Part shown: positions 25,248 through 33,608 of the stretch, in pieces
How positions within the stretch are numbered: the stretch's first letter is position 1
How the letters are laid out: each line of letters opens with the position of its first letter
Assembly (NCBI GenBank): GCA_902493855.1
Contig: CABUQV010000004.1
Span: 67,640-131,639 of the forward strand
Direction of reading: 5' to 3'
DNA: 64,000 bases
From: an uncultured Collinsella sp.
GTDB lineage: Bacteria; Actinomycetota; Coriobacteriia; Coriobacteriales; Coriobacteriaceae
The notes under the pieces: model-generated
Told to the model about the DNA's origin: nothing
What the model saw: the letters and a program-made list of their open reading frames with translations, nothing else
Databases searched by the model: none
Position numbers and translations under genes: made by a program

Positions 25248-25742
25248 TTACTCCTTAACGGTTTTCTGTAGCAGGCAGACGGCCCAGGCGCCGATTCCCT
25301 CGCCCTGGCCTTCCCAACCGAGCTTTTCGGTCGTAGTGGCGGCGACGCCCACGTTTTCGACGTCAACGCCCAGGGCATGGGCAAGGTTGGCGCGCATGGC
25401 ATCGCGGTGCGGGGTGATCTTGGGTTGCTGACAGGCAATGGTGCAATCGGCATCGACAAACTCAAAGCCCAGCTCGCGCGCATAGTCCATCACGCGAGCG
25501 AGCAGCACCATCGAATCGGCACCCTCATAGGCGGGGTCGGTATCGGGGAATAGCTTGCCGATGTCTCCCCCGCGGCAGGCGCCCAGAATAGCGTCGGCCA
25601 AGGCGTGCGCGAGCACATCGGCATCCGAGTGGCCCAGCAGGCCGCGCTCGTAGGGAATGTCGACACCGCCGATGATACATCGACGCCCCTCCACCAGACG
25701 GTGAACGTCGTAGCCATGGCCAATGCGCAGGTTACTGAACAT
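25248..25742 (-). CDS. ispF: 2-C-methyl-D-erythritol 2,4-cyclodiphosphate synthase
   Basis: 164 residues. The metal site is formed by RIGHGYDVHRL (Asp, His) near the N-terminus, and GLLGHSDADVLAHALADAIL carries further active-site residues. It makes the cyclic diphosphate intermediate of the MEP isoprenoid pathway in the cytosol. ATG 25742 gives the family start MFSNLRIGHGYDVH; an in-frame ATG at 25775 is deeper in ispD and rejected. It overlaps ispD by 11 bases. Confidence 0.96.
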   Translation of the reverse strand: MFSNLRIGHGYDVHRLVEGRRCIIGGVDIPYERGLLGHSDADVLAHALADAILGACRGGDIGKLFPDTDPAYEGADSMVLLARVMDYARELGFEFVDADCTIACQQPKITPHRDAMRANLAHALGVDVENVGVAATTTEKLGWEGQGEGIGAWAVCLLQKTVKE

Positions 25743-26460
25743 GGGGAAGGTCCTCTCCCTCGGCCATGCGGCCAAGCAGAATCGCGGTTACGGGACGCAG
25801 GTCCTCGGGCACCGTCACCTTAAGGTTATCGCGCGGGCTCTGGACACAGCGGACGCGCCCGCCCATGCGCTCGACCAGCGACGAATCATCGGTGCCGACA
25901 AAGCCCTCGGCAATGGCTGCAGCGTGGGCGCGCTTCATAGCATCGACGCTAAAGATCTGCGGCGTCTGCGCAGCCCAGTAGAGCTCACGCGGCGGCGTCT
26001 CGACGATGTTGTCGCCATCGACGATCTTGAGCGTGTCGATCGCGGGCTGACCGCACACGACACCGTCGAGGGCGCGGTCGCCCACAAGCACGTCGATCGC
26101 GTGGTCGATGGCCTCGGTCGTAATGAGCGGACGAGCACCATCGTGAATGGCGACGTATTCAAAGCCCGCCGGCACCGCGTGCACGCCGGCGCGGGTGGAA
26201 TCCTGGCGGGTCGCGCCGGCATCGGCAAAGCTGATGGGCGTGTCATAGTCAAACGGGTCGATGGCCAGGCGGCGCATCTCGGCACGACGCTCGGCAGGGC
26301 AAACCACGACGATGTGGCCGACCTTATCGCTCCGATCGAACGCGCGGATGGACCAGCTCATGAGCGGACGGCCCGCCACGTTAACGAGCTGCTTGCCACC
26401 GGGGTTACCAAAGCGCTGGCCGCTGCCACCGGCAACGACCACGGCGCATACGGGCGCCAT
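25732..26460 (-). CDS. ispD: 2-C-methyl-D-erythritol 4-phosphate cytidylyltransferase
   Basis: 242 residues. The nucleotide-binding start VCAVVVAGGSGQRFGNPGGKQ and the conserved IHDGARPL and QTPQIFS segments are typical of IspD. It transfers CMP to methylerythritol phosphate. The start codon overlaps the disA stop by one base (TAATG), and the 3' end overlaps ispF, so all three are translationally linked. Confidence 0.95.
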   Translation of the reverse strand: MAPVCAVVVAGGSGQRFGNPGGKQLVNVAGRPLMSWSIRAFDRSDKVGHIVVVCPAERRAEMRRLAIDPFDYDTPISFADAGATRQDSTRAGVHAVPAGFEYVAIHDGARPLITTEAIDHAIDVLVGDRALDGVVCGQPAIDTLKIVDGDNIVETPPRELYWAAQTPQIFSVDAMKRAHAAAIAEGFVGTDDSSLVERMGGRVRCVQSPRDNLKVTVPEDLRPVTAILLGRMAEGEDLPHVQ

Positions 26461-27527
26461 TATGCGTTCCCCTGTTTGGTGCCCTTCATGCGGTACAGGG
26501 AGTCCGCAAGAATGGCAGGGTTGTTAACGCCAAAGTCGCCCAGGCGCTCCGGATCCTCGCTGATGTCGTCCATGAGCTCCTGCAGTGAGCCGTACTCGTC
26601 GACGATCTTCTCGGCCACGCCGTCGCGCACGACGGACACACGCGAAAGCGTGCGCAGGCCCAGCGGCGTCATGACGGAGTCCTCGTCCAGGTCGTCATAG
26701 CCCAGAACTGCCGCCACGTGCTGCGGGTCGGACAGGTCCTTAGGCGTCATGCGGCTCAGCTCGGCGCGGATCTTCTCGGCGTTGGCCTCAGAGGAATCGC
26801 TTGCGTAGTCGCGGATCATCAAGTCGTATTCGGTATCCATGCTGGAGCCCGCGAGCTGCTCGAGCTGCATCTGCACGAGCTTGCCCTGGTTGCCCAGCTT
26901 GACAATGCAATCCTTAAGCTCGGTCTTTGCCTGCTGCATGATCTCGAAGCTCGAGAAAATACCGGTAATGTCGGCGAGCGTGACGTAGTCGTCGAGCTCG
27001 AGGGCCGTCAGGCGCAGCAGGGAGCGGTCGAGCGACTGACGGGTAGTCTGGAGCGTGGCGACGAGCTGGTTGACCGAGCTCATGATGGTGGTGACGGGCT
27101 GGATCTCGTAACTCTTGCCGTGGACGTACACGTTAACGACGGCGCGACGAGCCGAAACCGAGATCACGATGGCGTCGGTGAGCACCGACATGCGAGCGGC
27201 AGTACGGTGACGCATGCCCGTCTCACTCGTGGCGAGCGAGGGATCGGGATTGAGGTGGAAGTTGGCGCGCAGGATCTGGGTGAGGTCGCCATCGATAACG
27301 ATGGCGCCGTCCATCTTGGAAAGCTCGAACAGGCGGTTCGAGGTAAACGAAATGTTGAGCGGGAAGCCGTCGTTACCGGCAGCGAGCACGTTTTCAGTGT
27401 CGCCGACGCAGATAAGGGCACCCAGGTGACCGGCAATGATCATGTCGAGGGCGGTGCGGATCGGCTGACCAGGTGCCGTCAGGCGAATGGCCTGTTCCAT
27501 ACGCTTTTGCAGCTCGTTCTTATCCAA
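26460..27527 (-). CDS. disA: DNA integrity scanning diadenylate cyclase
   Basis: 355 residues. The DAC domain has DGA at 73-75 and RHR at 106-108 (TGMRHRTAARMS), the residues that make cyclic di-AMP from two ATP. A helical linker and a C-terminal HhH DNA-binding domain (VAEKIVDEYGSLQELMDDIS) follow. It scans DNA for branches and controls c-di-AMP. The start is a TTG at 27527, supported by GGGAG 7 bases upstream. radA, a common partner, is not in view. Confidence 0.95.
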   Translation of the reverse strand: MDKNELQKRMEQAIRLTAPGQPIRTALDMIIAGHLGALICVGDTENVLAAGNDGFPLNISFTSNRLFELSKMDGAIVIDGDLTQILRANFHLNPDPSLATSETGMRHRTAARMSVLTDAIVISVSARRAVVNVYVHGKSYEIQPVTTIMSSVNQLVATLQTTRQSLDRSLLRLTALELDDYVTLADITGIFSSFEIMQQAKTELKDCIVKLGNQGKLVQMQLEQLAGSSMDTEYDLMIRDYASDSSEANAEKIRAELSRMTPKDLSDPQHVAAVLGYDDLDEDSVMTPLGLRTLSRVSVVRDGVAEKIVDEYGSLQELMDDISEDPERLGDFGVNNPAILADSLYRMKGTKQGNA

Positions 27528-27747
27528 GGCATCGCTCCCATCGTATACGCTCCATAAACGCCAATAAGTTTCTCACGGTTTGCCCCTGTGACGCCCGCAA
27601 AATCCGATGCTTACAGAATGAGCGAACACAGCTTAGGTGGCTCATTTGGGATGGGATCTTTTGACTGCCCATGTGGTAGCATCGGGTTTCATATAAATAA
27701 GGGAGTAGTCGTGTAATCGGGTTCGCCCGCAGAGAGGGAGCCAGACT

Positions 27748-28326
27748 ATGGGACTCGCAGAGCTCGTGTTGGTCGCCGTTGGCCTTTCGATGGACGCCTT
27801 TGCCGTTTCCATCTGCAAGGGCCTTGGCATGAAGAAGATCAACCTTAAAGTCGCCGTGGTGCTCGGTCTGTTTTTTGGCGGCTTTCAGGCCGGCATGCCC
27901 GTAATCGGATGGGCGCTCGGCAGTCAATTCATGGGCATCATCGGACCCATCGACCATTGGATCGCCTTTATCCTTTTGGCCTTCATCGGCGGCAAAATGC
28001 TGTGGGGGGCCTTTACCGAGGACGAGGACGAAGGCGACGGCAAGGATGCCGAAAAGATCGACCTGGGCGAGTACCTAATCCTTGCCATCGCCACCTCGAT
28101 TGACGCGCTCGCCGTGGGTATCTCGTTTGCGGCGCTCTCGGTCGACATCGTTCCCGCTGTATCGCTTATCGGAATCACGACGTTTATCTTCTCCGTCGCC
28201 GGCGTAGCGATCGGCCACACCTTTGGCGCGCGCTACGAAAAACCCGCCACCATCGTGGGTGGCGTCGTGCTCATCCTCATCGGGCTTAAGATCTTGCTTG
28301 AGCATCTGGGGATTCTCGCACTGTAA
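27748..28326 (+). CDS. mntP: Manganese efflux pump MntP
   Basis: 192 residues with six membrane segments. Two repeated signature helices, LVAVGLSMDAFAVSICKGLG and LAIATSIDALAVGISFAAL, each carry the Asp needed for Mn(II) export. An acidic cytoplasmic loop (EDEDEGDGKDAEKID) separates the halves. It is transcribed away from disA. The leader contains GGGAGTAG, which resembles part of the Mn riboswitch, but the second core is not visible. AGAGGGAG precedes ATG 27748. Confidence 0.93.
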   Translation: MGLAELVLVAVGLSMDAFAVSICKGLGMKKINLKVAVVLGLFFGGFQAGMPVIGWALGSQFMGIIGPIDHWIAFILLAFIGGKMLWGAFTEDEDEGDGKDAEKIDLGEYLILAIATSIDALAVGISFAALSVDIVPAVSLIGITTFIFSVAGVAIGHTFGARYEKPATIVGGVVLILIGLKILLEHLGILAL

Positions 28327-28331
28327 CGAAT

Positions 28332-28367
28332 AACGGCCGCCCGGCATTACGCCAAGCGGCCGTTTTC
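28332..28367 (+). terminator. Terminator of mntP
   Basis: AACGGCCGC and GCGGCCGTT flank a 15-base loop, followed by TTC. Confidence 0.75.
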
Positions 28368-28406
28368 ATAGCCAGCCGTTTTAGAGCGGCTTAACTAAGG
28401 CGACCT

Positions 28407-29864
28407 TTACGCAGCGAGGCGCTTGAGGACATCGATGAGCAGCTCGTAGAAGCGCTCGGCAGAAGCGAGCTCCATGCTCTCGTCCGGGGTGTGAACATCG
28501 GAGAGCGTCGGACCCACGGCGATGGCGTCCAGACCGTGCAGGGCCTCGGCAAACAGGCCGCACTCAAGGCCGGCGTGAATGGACTCGATGCGCAGCTCGG
28601 AGCCAAAGAGCTCGCGATAGCTCTCGACGAAGACGTCGCGGACCGGCGAATGCTCGGCATAGCTCCAGCCGGGATACTCGAACTCAAACTTGGCGTCGAA
28701 GCCCAGGACATCGGCCAGCGTCTGCAGACGATCCTTGAACTCGTTCTGCAGCGAGGTGATCGAGGAACGCGGGGACAGCATGATCTTGACCTCGTCGTCA
28801 GAGGTGGCAACCACACCGATGTTGGAGGAAACCTCGACGGAGCCGTCGGTGGCGACGTTGCGGCGAATCACGCCGTTAGGGGCAAGACGCAGGGCGCGGA
28901 TGAGGGCAAGCGCGGACTTCTGGTCCATGGCCTCGACCTCGGCGTCGTCGGCAATCTCGACGGTGCAGGTAAAGCCGGGGTCGAAGACCTCGAGCTCGGC
29001 AGTGACGTCGGCGATGATGCCCTTTGCGATCTGGGCCGCGGCCTCGGCGGCAGCGTGGTCGGCGTAGACCAGAACAGCTTTGCACTCACGGTTGATGGCG
29101 TTGTCCTTGGTGCCGCCGTTAAAGCTAACGATGGCGGGCTCGCCGGCGACCATCAGGCGGTCGATGATGCGGGCCATGATGAGGTTGCCGTTGCCGCGCT
29201 CCAGGTGGATGTCGGCGCCGGAGTGACCGCCCAACAGGCCAGAAATCTCGAGCGTGAGGGTGCTACCGGTCTTGTGCTCGCGCGCGATCGGGCAGGTGTA
29301 GGTAACGACGACGCCGCCGGCGCAGCTGACGGTGGCAACGCCCTCTTCCTCGGAGTCAAGGTTAATCATGGTGCGGGCGCTAATCTGGGACTTGTCGAGC
29401 GTCTCGGCGCCGACCAGGCCAGTCTCCTCGTCGGTGGTGAATACGCACTCGAGGGCCGGATGGGCAATCGAATCGTCGTTGAGCACAGTAAGCATAAGCG
29501 CGACGGCGATGCCGTTGTCAGCGCCCAGCGTAGTACCGTTAGCGGTGAGGACGCCGTCCTTGACGACCAGGTCGATACCATCAGTCGTAAAGTCGTGCTC
29601 AACGGAGCCCAGCTTGTCGCACACCATGTCGATGTGACCCTGCAGCATCACGGTCGGGGCATTCTCGGCGCCGGCAGATGCGGGCTTGCGAATGATGACG
29701 TTGTAGACCTCGTCCTGATACACATCGAGACCGCGCTCCTTGGCAAACGCGACCAGGAAATCGCTGATGCCCTTCTCGTTGCCAGACCCACGGGGGATCG
29801 CGCTGACCTCCTCAAAGAAATGGAACAGCTGGGCGGGCTCGTAGCCGGTAATCTTGTAGTCCAT
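28407..29864 (-). CDS. pepD: Aminoacyl-histidine dipeptidase (PepD, M20 family)
   Basis: 485 residues. The two-zinc site is seen in MLQGHIDMVC (His, Asp), LGADNGI (bridging Asp), TDEETG (catalytic and binding Glu), NLDSEEEG (Asp) and a C-terminal SDVHTPDE (His). A lid/dimerisation domain lies between about 200 and 380. It hydrolyses Xaa-His and other dipeptides in the cytosol. ATG 29864 is chosen because AAGGAGG is 5 bases upstream; a longer frame to 29969 lacks a ribosome site. Confidence 0.93.
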   Translation of the reverse strand: MDYKITGYEPAQLFHFFEEVSAIPRGSGNEKGISDFLVAFAKERGLDVYQDEVYNVIIRKPASAGAENAPTVMLQGHIDMVCDKLGSVEHDFTTDGIDLVVKDGVLTANGTTLGADNGIAVALMLTVLNDDSIAHPALECVFTTDEETGLVGAETLDKSQISARTMINLDSEEEGVATVSCAGGVVVTYTCPIAREHKTGSTLTLEISGLLGGHSGADIHLERGNGNLIMARIIDRLMVAGEPAIVSFNGGTKDNAINRECKAVLVYADHAAAEAAAQIAKGIIADVTAELEVFDPGFTCTVEIADDAEVEAMDQKSALALIRALRLAPNGVIRRNVATDGSVEVSSNIGVVATSDDEVKIMLSPRSSITSLQNEFKDRLQTLADVLGFDAKFEFEYPGWSYAEHSPVRDVFVESYRELFGSELRIESIHAGLECGLFAEALHGLDAIAVGPTLSDVHTPDESMELASAERFYELLIDVLKRLAA

Positions 29865-30017
29865 GGTGCCTCCTTGGCGCAACTGGTTAGACAGTAAGAC
29901 ATGCGACTTGTATATTCCCAGACTTTGCGTGCATAAACCAGTCGAAAACGCCGAGCGCCCTCGCATCATCGGCTAACGGTGGACCGTATAGCGTAACGGT
30001 CACAACTTCCGCAGCTC

Positions 30018-30052
30018 TACAAATCGAGGCGCCCTTTCCGGAGCGCCTCGAT
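30018..30052 (-). terminator. Terminator of clpC
   Basis: AATCGAGGCGC and GCGCCTCGATT pair around a 9-base loop; the minus strand continues TTGTAG. Confidence 0.7.
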
Positions 30053-30078
30053 TGCGCGTATCAAATTGTCGCCACGCC

Positions 30079-32721
30079 CTACAGCGCGCCGGAACCGGCT
30101 TGCATCATGCCGCCGGGGCCCGAGGTCACGCCGCCGCTCACGGGCGCGGTGTTGCCGGTGTGCGGTGCCGCCGGGGCGGTATCGCCACCGAGCGTGCCCA
30201 CCGGACGCGGTGCCGGGATCTCGCCCGTGCCGTGGCTAAAGACAAACTTGCCATCGGCCACGTCGCACAGGACGGTATCGCCCTCGCCCCACTCGCCAGC
30301 CAGCAGTTCCTCGGACAGCGGATCCTCGATGAGCTTTTGGATAGCACGGCGCAGCGGACGCGCGCCGTTGGTGAGGTCGGTGCCCTCGGCCACGATCTTG
30401 TCATAGGCCGCATCGGTGAGCTTGATATTCATGCCGTTTGCGATCATGCGCTGACGCAGGTCGTCCACCAGCAGGTGAGCGATCTTGGTCAGGTTCTCGC
30501 CCGAGAGCTTCTGGAACACCACAATGTCGTCGATACGGTTGAGCAACTCGGGGCGGAACAGGCGCTTGAGCTCACCCATCGCACGACCCTTGATCTCGCT
30601 CGACGTAAGACCCTGCTCACCGGTGGTGCCAAAACCGACGCTCGCATCCTGCGCGATCTCGCGGGCACCCACGTTGGACGTCATGATGATCACGGTATTG
30701 CGGAAGTCGACCGTCTTGCCCTGGCTATCGGTCAGGCGGCCCTCCTCCAGCACCTGCAGCAGGATATTGAAGATGTCGGGGTGCGCCTTCTCGATCTCGT
30801 CGAACAGCACGACCGAGTACGGGTGACGGCGAACAGCCTTGGTGAGCTGGCCGCCCTCGTCGTGGCCCACATAGCCCGGGGGGCTACCGATGAGCTTGGA
30901 GACCTCGAACTCACTGCCAAACTCCGACATATCGAAGCTGATGAGCGCGTCCTTGCTGCCAAAGAGATACTCGGCGAGCGTCTTGGCGAGCTCGGTTTTG
31001 CCCGTGCCGGTGGGGCCCAGGAAGATAAAGCTGCCGCCGGGGCGACGCGGGTCCTTGAGCGGCGAGCGGCTGCGGCGCACGGCCTTGGCAACGGCCTCGA
31101 CGGCCTCGTCCTGACCGATGATGCGCGTCTTGAGCACGCTTTCGGCCTGCAGCAGGCGGCGGCTCTCGCTCTCGGTGAGCGAGGACACCGGCACGCCCGA
31201 GGTCACGGACACGATGTCGGCAATCTGGGAGACATCGATGGTGAGCGGGCTGGCGTCGAGCTCGGCCGTCCAGGCAGCCTTGGCCTCGGCGAGCTCAATC
31301 TCGGCAGCCTTTTGCTGCTCGGTGATCTCGGCGGCCTTGTTCATGTCGTCGCTCTCGGTGGCCTCCTGCGCGGCGGCCTTAAGCTCCTCCACGCGATGCT
31401 CGGCCTCGCGCACCGGCTCGGGCGCGCGGTTGGCGGCGATGCGGGCGCGGGCGCCGGCCTCGTCAATGAGGTCGATGGCCTTATCGGGCAGGAAGCGATC
31501 CTGGATGTAGCGGTCGGAGAGGTTCGCGGCGGCCTCGATAGCACCCTGCGTATAGCGCACATGGTGGTGCTCCTCGTAGCGCGGCTTGAGCGCGGTCAGG
31601 ATCTTGACCGTGTCCTCGACGCTCGGCTCCTCGACATCGATGGTCTGGAAGCGACGCTCGAAGGCCGGGTCCTTGGTGAGGTACTTGCGGAACTCCTCGG
31701 CCGTGGTGGCACCGATGATCTGGAAAGCACCGCGTGCGAGAACGGGCTTGAGCATGGAGCTCGCGTCGATGGAGCCCTCGGCAGAGCCGGCACCGATGAT
31801 GGTGTGCATCTCGTCAATAAACAGGATGACGTCGTCAGCTTCGGTGGCCTCCTGGATCACGTTCTTGAGGCGCTCCTCAAACTCGCCGCGATACTTGGCG
31901 CCCGCCACGAGGCCCGGCAGGTCGAGCGTCCAGATATTCTGGTTCATGAGGTTCTCGGGCACGTTGCCGGCTGCAATCTGCTGAGCCAGGCCCTCGACGA
32001 TGGCCGTCTTGCCCACGCCGGGGTCGCCCAGAATGAGCGGGTTGTTCTTGGTGCGGCGCGAAAGAATTTCCATCATACGCTGGACTTCCTTTTCGCGACC
32101 AATTACAGGGTCGAGCTCGCCGTCGCGCGCCTTCTGCGTGAGGTTGGTCGCGAACTGCTTAAGCGTATCGGTGCCACCCCCCCCTTGCTGAGAGGTATCC
32201 GAGCCGCTAAAGAACGGCAGGCCCGCACCAGGACGACCAGCACCGGCGCCGGCGAGCGGACGCTTCTTGTCCTGGTCCTTGGCGGTGAGTTTCTCGATAG
32301 CCTTTTTGATGGAGGCGGACGACACACCCAGGCGCATGAGGATGTCCATGGCCATGCCGTTGCCCTCTTCGACGATGCCGATCAGCAAGTGCTCGGTCGA
32401 CACGTAGGTCTGGTTGTTCTCGCGCGCCACGCGGAATGAACGCTCCATCACGCTAATGACGAGCGGCGTAAAGGCGAGCTTGGCCGCCTCGGTCTCCTCA
32501 CTGGGCTCGGGAACCGTGGTCTGGACCTCTTTGAGAGTATCCATGATGTCATCATAGGAGATGTCGAGCGAACGCAGCGCCTCGGCGGCAATGCCCTCGT
32601 CCTCCTTGGCAAGCGCGAGCAGCAGGTGCTCGGTGCCCACCTTATTTGAATGAAGATCGAGCGCTTCTTGCTTGGCCATGGACATGACCTTACGCGCACG
32701 ATCGGTAAAACGGTCTAACAT
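30079..32721 (-). CDS. clpC: ClpC-type AAA+ ATPase of the Clp protease
   Basis: 880 residues. Two N-terminal Clp repeats (about 1-145) are followed by AAA-1 with Walker A GDPGVGKTA, a coiled middle domain (about 400-460, VREAEHRVEELKAAAQEA), and AAA-2 with GPTGTGKTE. It ends with a Gly/Pro-rich tail. It unfolds proteins and feeds them to ClpP; VGFGTTGEQG near the C-terminal third is a likely ClpP-docking loop. ATG 32721 follows AGAGGAA. No ctsR, mcsA or mcsB genes accompany it. An 8-C run at about 32177-32184 lies in the Gly-rich linker. Confidence 0.95.
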   Translation of the reverse strand: MLDRFTDRARKVMSMAKQEALDLHSNKVGTEHLLLALAKEDEGIAAEALRSLDISYDDIMDTLKEVQTTVPEPSEETEAAKLAFTPLVISVMERSFRVARENNQTYVSTEHLLIGIVEEGNGMAMDILMRLGVSSASIKKAIEKLTAKDQDKKRPLAGAGAGRPGAGLPFFSGSDTSQQGGGGTDTLKQFATNLTQKARDGELDPVIGREKEVQRMMEILSRRTKNNPLILGDPGVGKTAIVEGLAQQIAAGNVPENLMNQNIWTLDLPGLVAGAKYRGEFEERLKNVIQEATEADDVILFIDEMHTIIGAGSAEGSIDASSMLKPVLARGAFQIIGATTAEEFRKYLTKDPAFERRFQTIDVEEPSVEDTVKILTALKPRYEEHHHVRYTQGAIEAAANLSDRYIQDRFLPDKAIDLIDEAGARARIAANRAPEPVREAEHRVEELKAAAQEATESDDMNKAAEITEQQKAAEIELAEAKAAWTAELDASPLTIDVSQIADIVSVTSGVPVSSLTESESRRLLQAESVLKTRIIGQDEAVEAVAKAVRRSRSPLKDPRRPGGSFIFLGPTGTGKTELAKTLAEYLFGSKDALISFDMSEFGSEFEVSKLIGSPPGYVGHDEGGQLTKAVRRHPYSVVLFDEIEKAHPDIFNILLQVLEEGRLTDSQGKTVDFRNTVIIMTSNVGAREIAQDASVGFGTTGEQGLTSSEIKGRAMGELKRLFRPELLNRIDDIVVFQKLSGENLTKIAHLLVDDLRQRMIANGMNIKLTDAAYDKIVAEGTDLTNGARPLRRAIQKLIEDPLSEELLAGEWGEGDTVLCDVADGKFVFSHGTGEIPAPRPVGTLGGDTAPAAPHTGNTAPVSGGVTSGPGGMMQAGSGAL

Positions 32722-32758
32722 GCTAGTTCCTCTTAGACGAGCTAGTTTTTTCAAACGC

Positions 32759-32809
32759 AAAGCGCCGCCCCGCGGCAGCGCTTTGGTCTCTTTACCCATA
32801 TGGAGTATA
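32759..32809 (-). promoter_or_regulatory. clpC leader: -10 and hairpin
   Basis: On the minus strand TATACT (32804-32809) is followed by a strong hairpin AAAGCGC...GCGCTTT (32759-32784) before the ribosome site. No CIRCE, HAIR or CtsR box was seen. The -35 is weak. Confidence 0.35.
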
Positions 32810-32918
32810 TGTTAACAGCTGGAGGAATATCTATAAACCCGGCTCACATGAATGCAGGTTATGACCGCATCGCGGGACTCACCGCGCGATGCGCGACGGG
32901 CGCCCCGCAAGAGAAACC

Positions 32919-33608
32919 CTAGACGTCTTTCACCACGTCGGGACTCGTCGCACGCGATGCGCGATAGGCATCGGCCTCCTTGGAGACGCGTTCGAGCAGC
33001 TCGGATGTATCGACGCCCTCGACTTGCGCGACCGTTTCAACCGTCTGCATGGCGACCGCCCTCAGGTACGCGCACGCGCTGTCCCCCAGCTGCTCGAGGT
33101 CTATCTCCTCGCCGCCCTCCCGGGCAAAGCCGACCGCCATCACAAAGCCCATGATGCCCGAGACCAGAAAGCCCACCGCAAAGCTCGAATCTGCCTTGAG
33201 CTCTTCTCCGTCGGGGTGGACGATCTCTCTCACGCGGTCGATGATGATCGTATGGATGCCCTGCTCGACCTGCTCGGCGGCACCCGCCCTCATGGTGATG
33301 ACGATGCGCCGCAGCAGGCAGCGGACGTCGCGCCGGTCGAACGCCGAAAGGTCGCCCTCGCTCGAAAAATGCCAGAGGGCATCGGTGATGAGCTCGTTAT
33401 CCTGCAGCAGCTGGGCTATGGCGATGGCGACGAGTTCATCGAAATCGTGAAAATAGTAGTAAAACGTTCCGCGATTGCACTGGGCGGCGCGGGTCACCTC
33501 GCCAACCGACAGCTCGAAGATGCTGTTGTTCTCGATGAGCTCCCAAAACGCCTCGATGATACGGGTGCGTGCATCGGGCGCATCGGCGTCCTTACGCGGT
33601 CTCGCCAT
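32919..33608 (-). CDS. TetR-family transcriptional regulator
   Basis: 229 residues. The N-terminal helix-turn-helix is RTRIIEAFWELIENNSIFEL then SVGEVTRAAQCNRGTFYYYF, a clear TetR pattern. The C-terminal ligand domain is unremarkable. Its start lies inside the 3' end of the giant dehydratase-activase gene (16-base overlap), so the two are one operon. It probably binds the palindrome at 38081-38101 in front of that operon. ATG 33608 is preferred over 33617; both are possible. Confidence 0.88.
   Translation of the reverse strand: MARPRKDADAPDARTRIIEAFWELIENNSIFELSVGEVTRAAQCNRGTFYYYFHDFDELVAIAIAQLLQDNELITDALWHFSSEGDLSAFDRRDVRCLLRRIVITMRAGAAEQVEQGIHTIIIDRVREIVHPDGEELKADSSFAVGFLVSGIMGFVMAVGFAREGGEEIDLEQLGDSACAYLRAVAMQTVETVAQVEGVDTSELLERVSKEADAYRASRATSPDVVKDV

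Noticed and set aside
27690..27747. Possible yybP-ykoY manganese riboswitch before mntP (GGGAGTAG seen)
   Set aside because: Only the first core-like word is present; the distance to the ribosome site is too short for the full two-core structure.
32170..32190. Run of eight C in clpC as a phase-variation tract
   Set aside because: It encodes a glycine linker in an intact frame; nothing else indicates slippage.
30052..32439. Long plus-strand frame opposite clpC
   Set aside because: Antisense shadow with no domain match; clpC is unambiguous.
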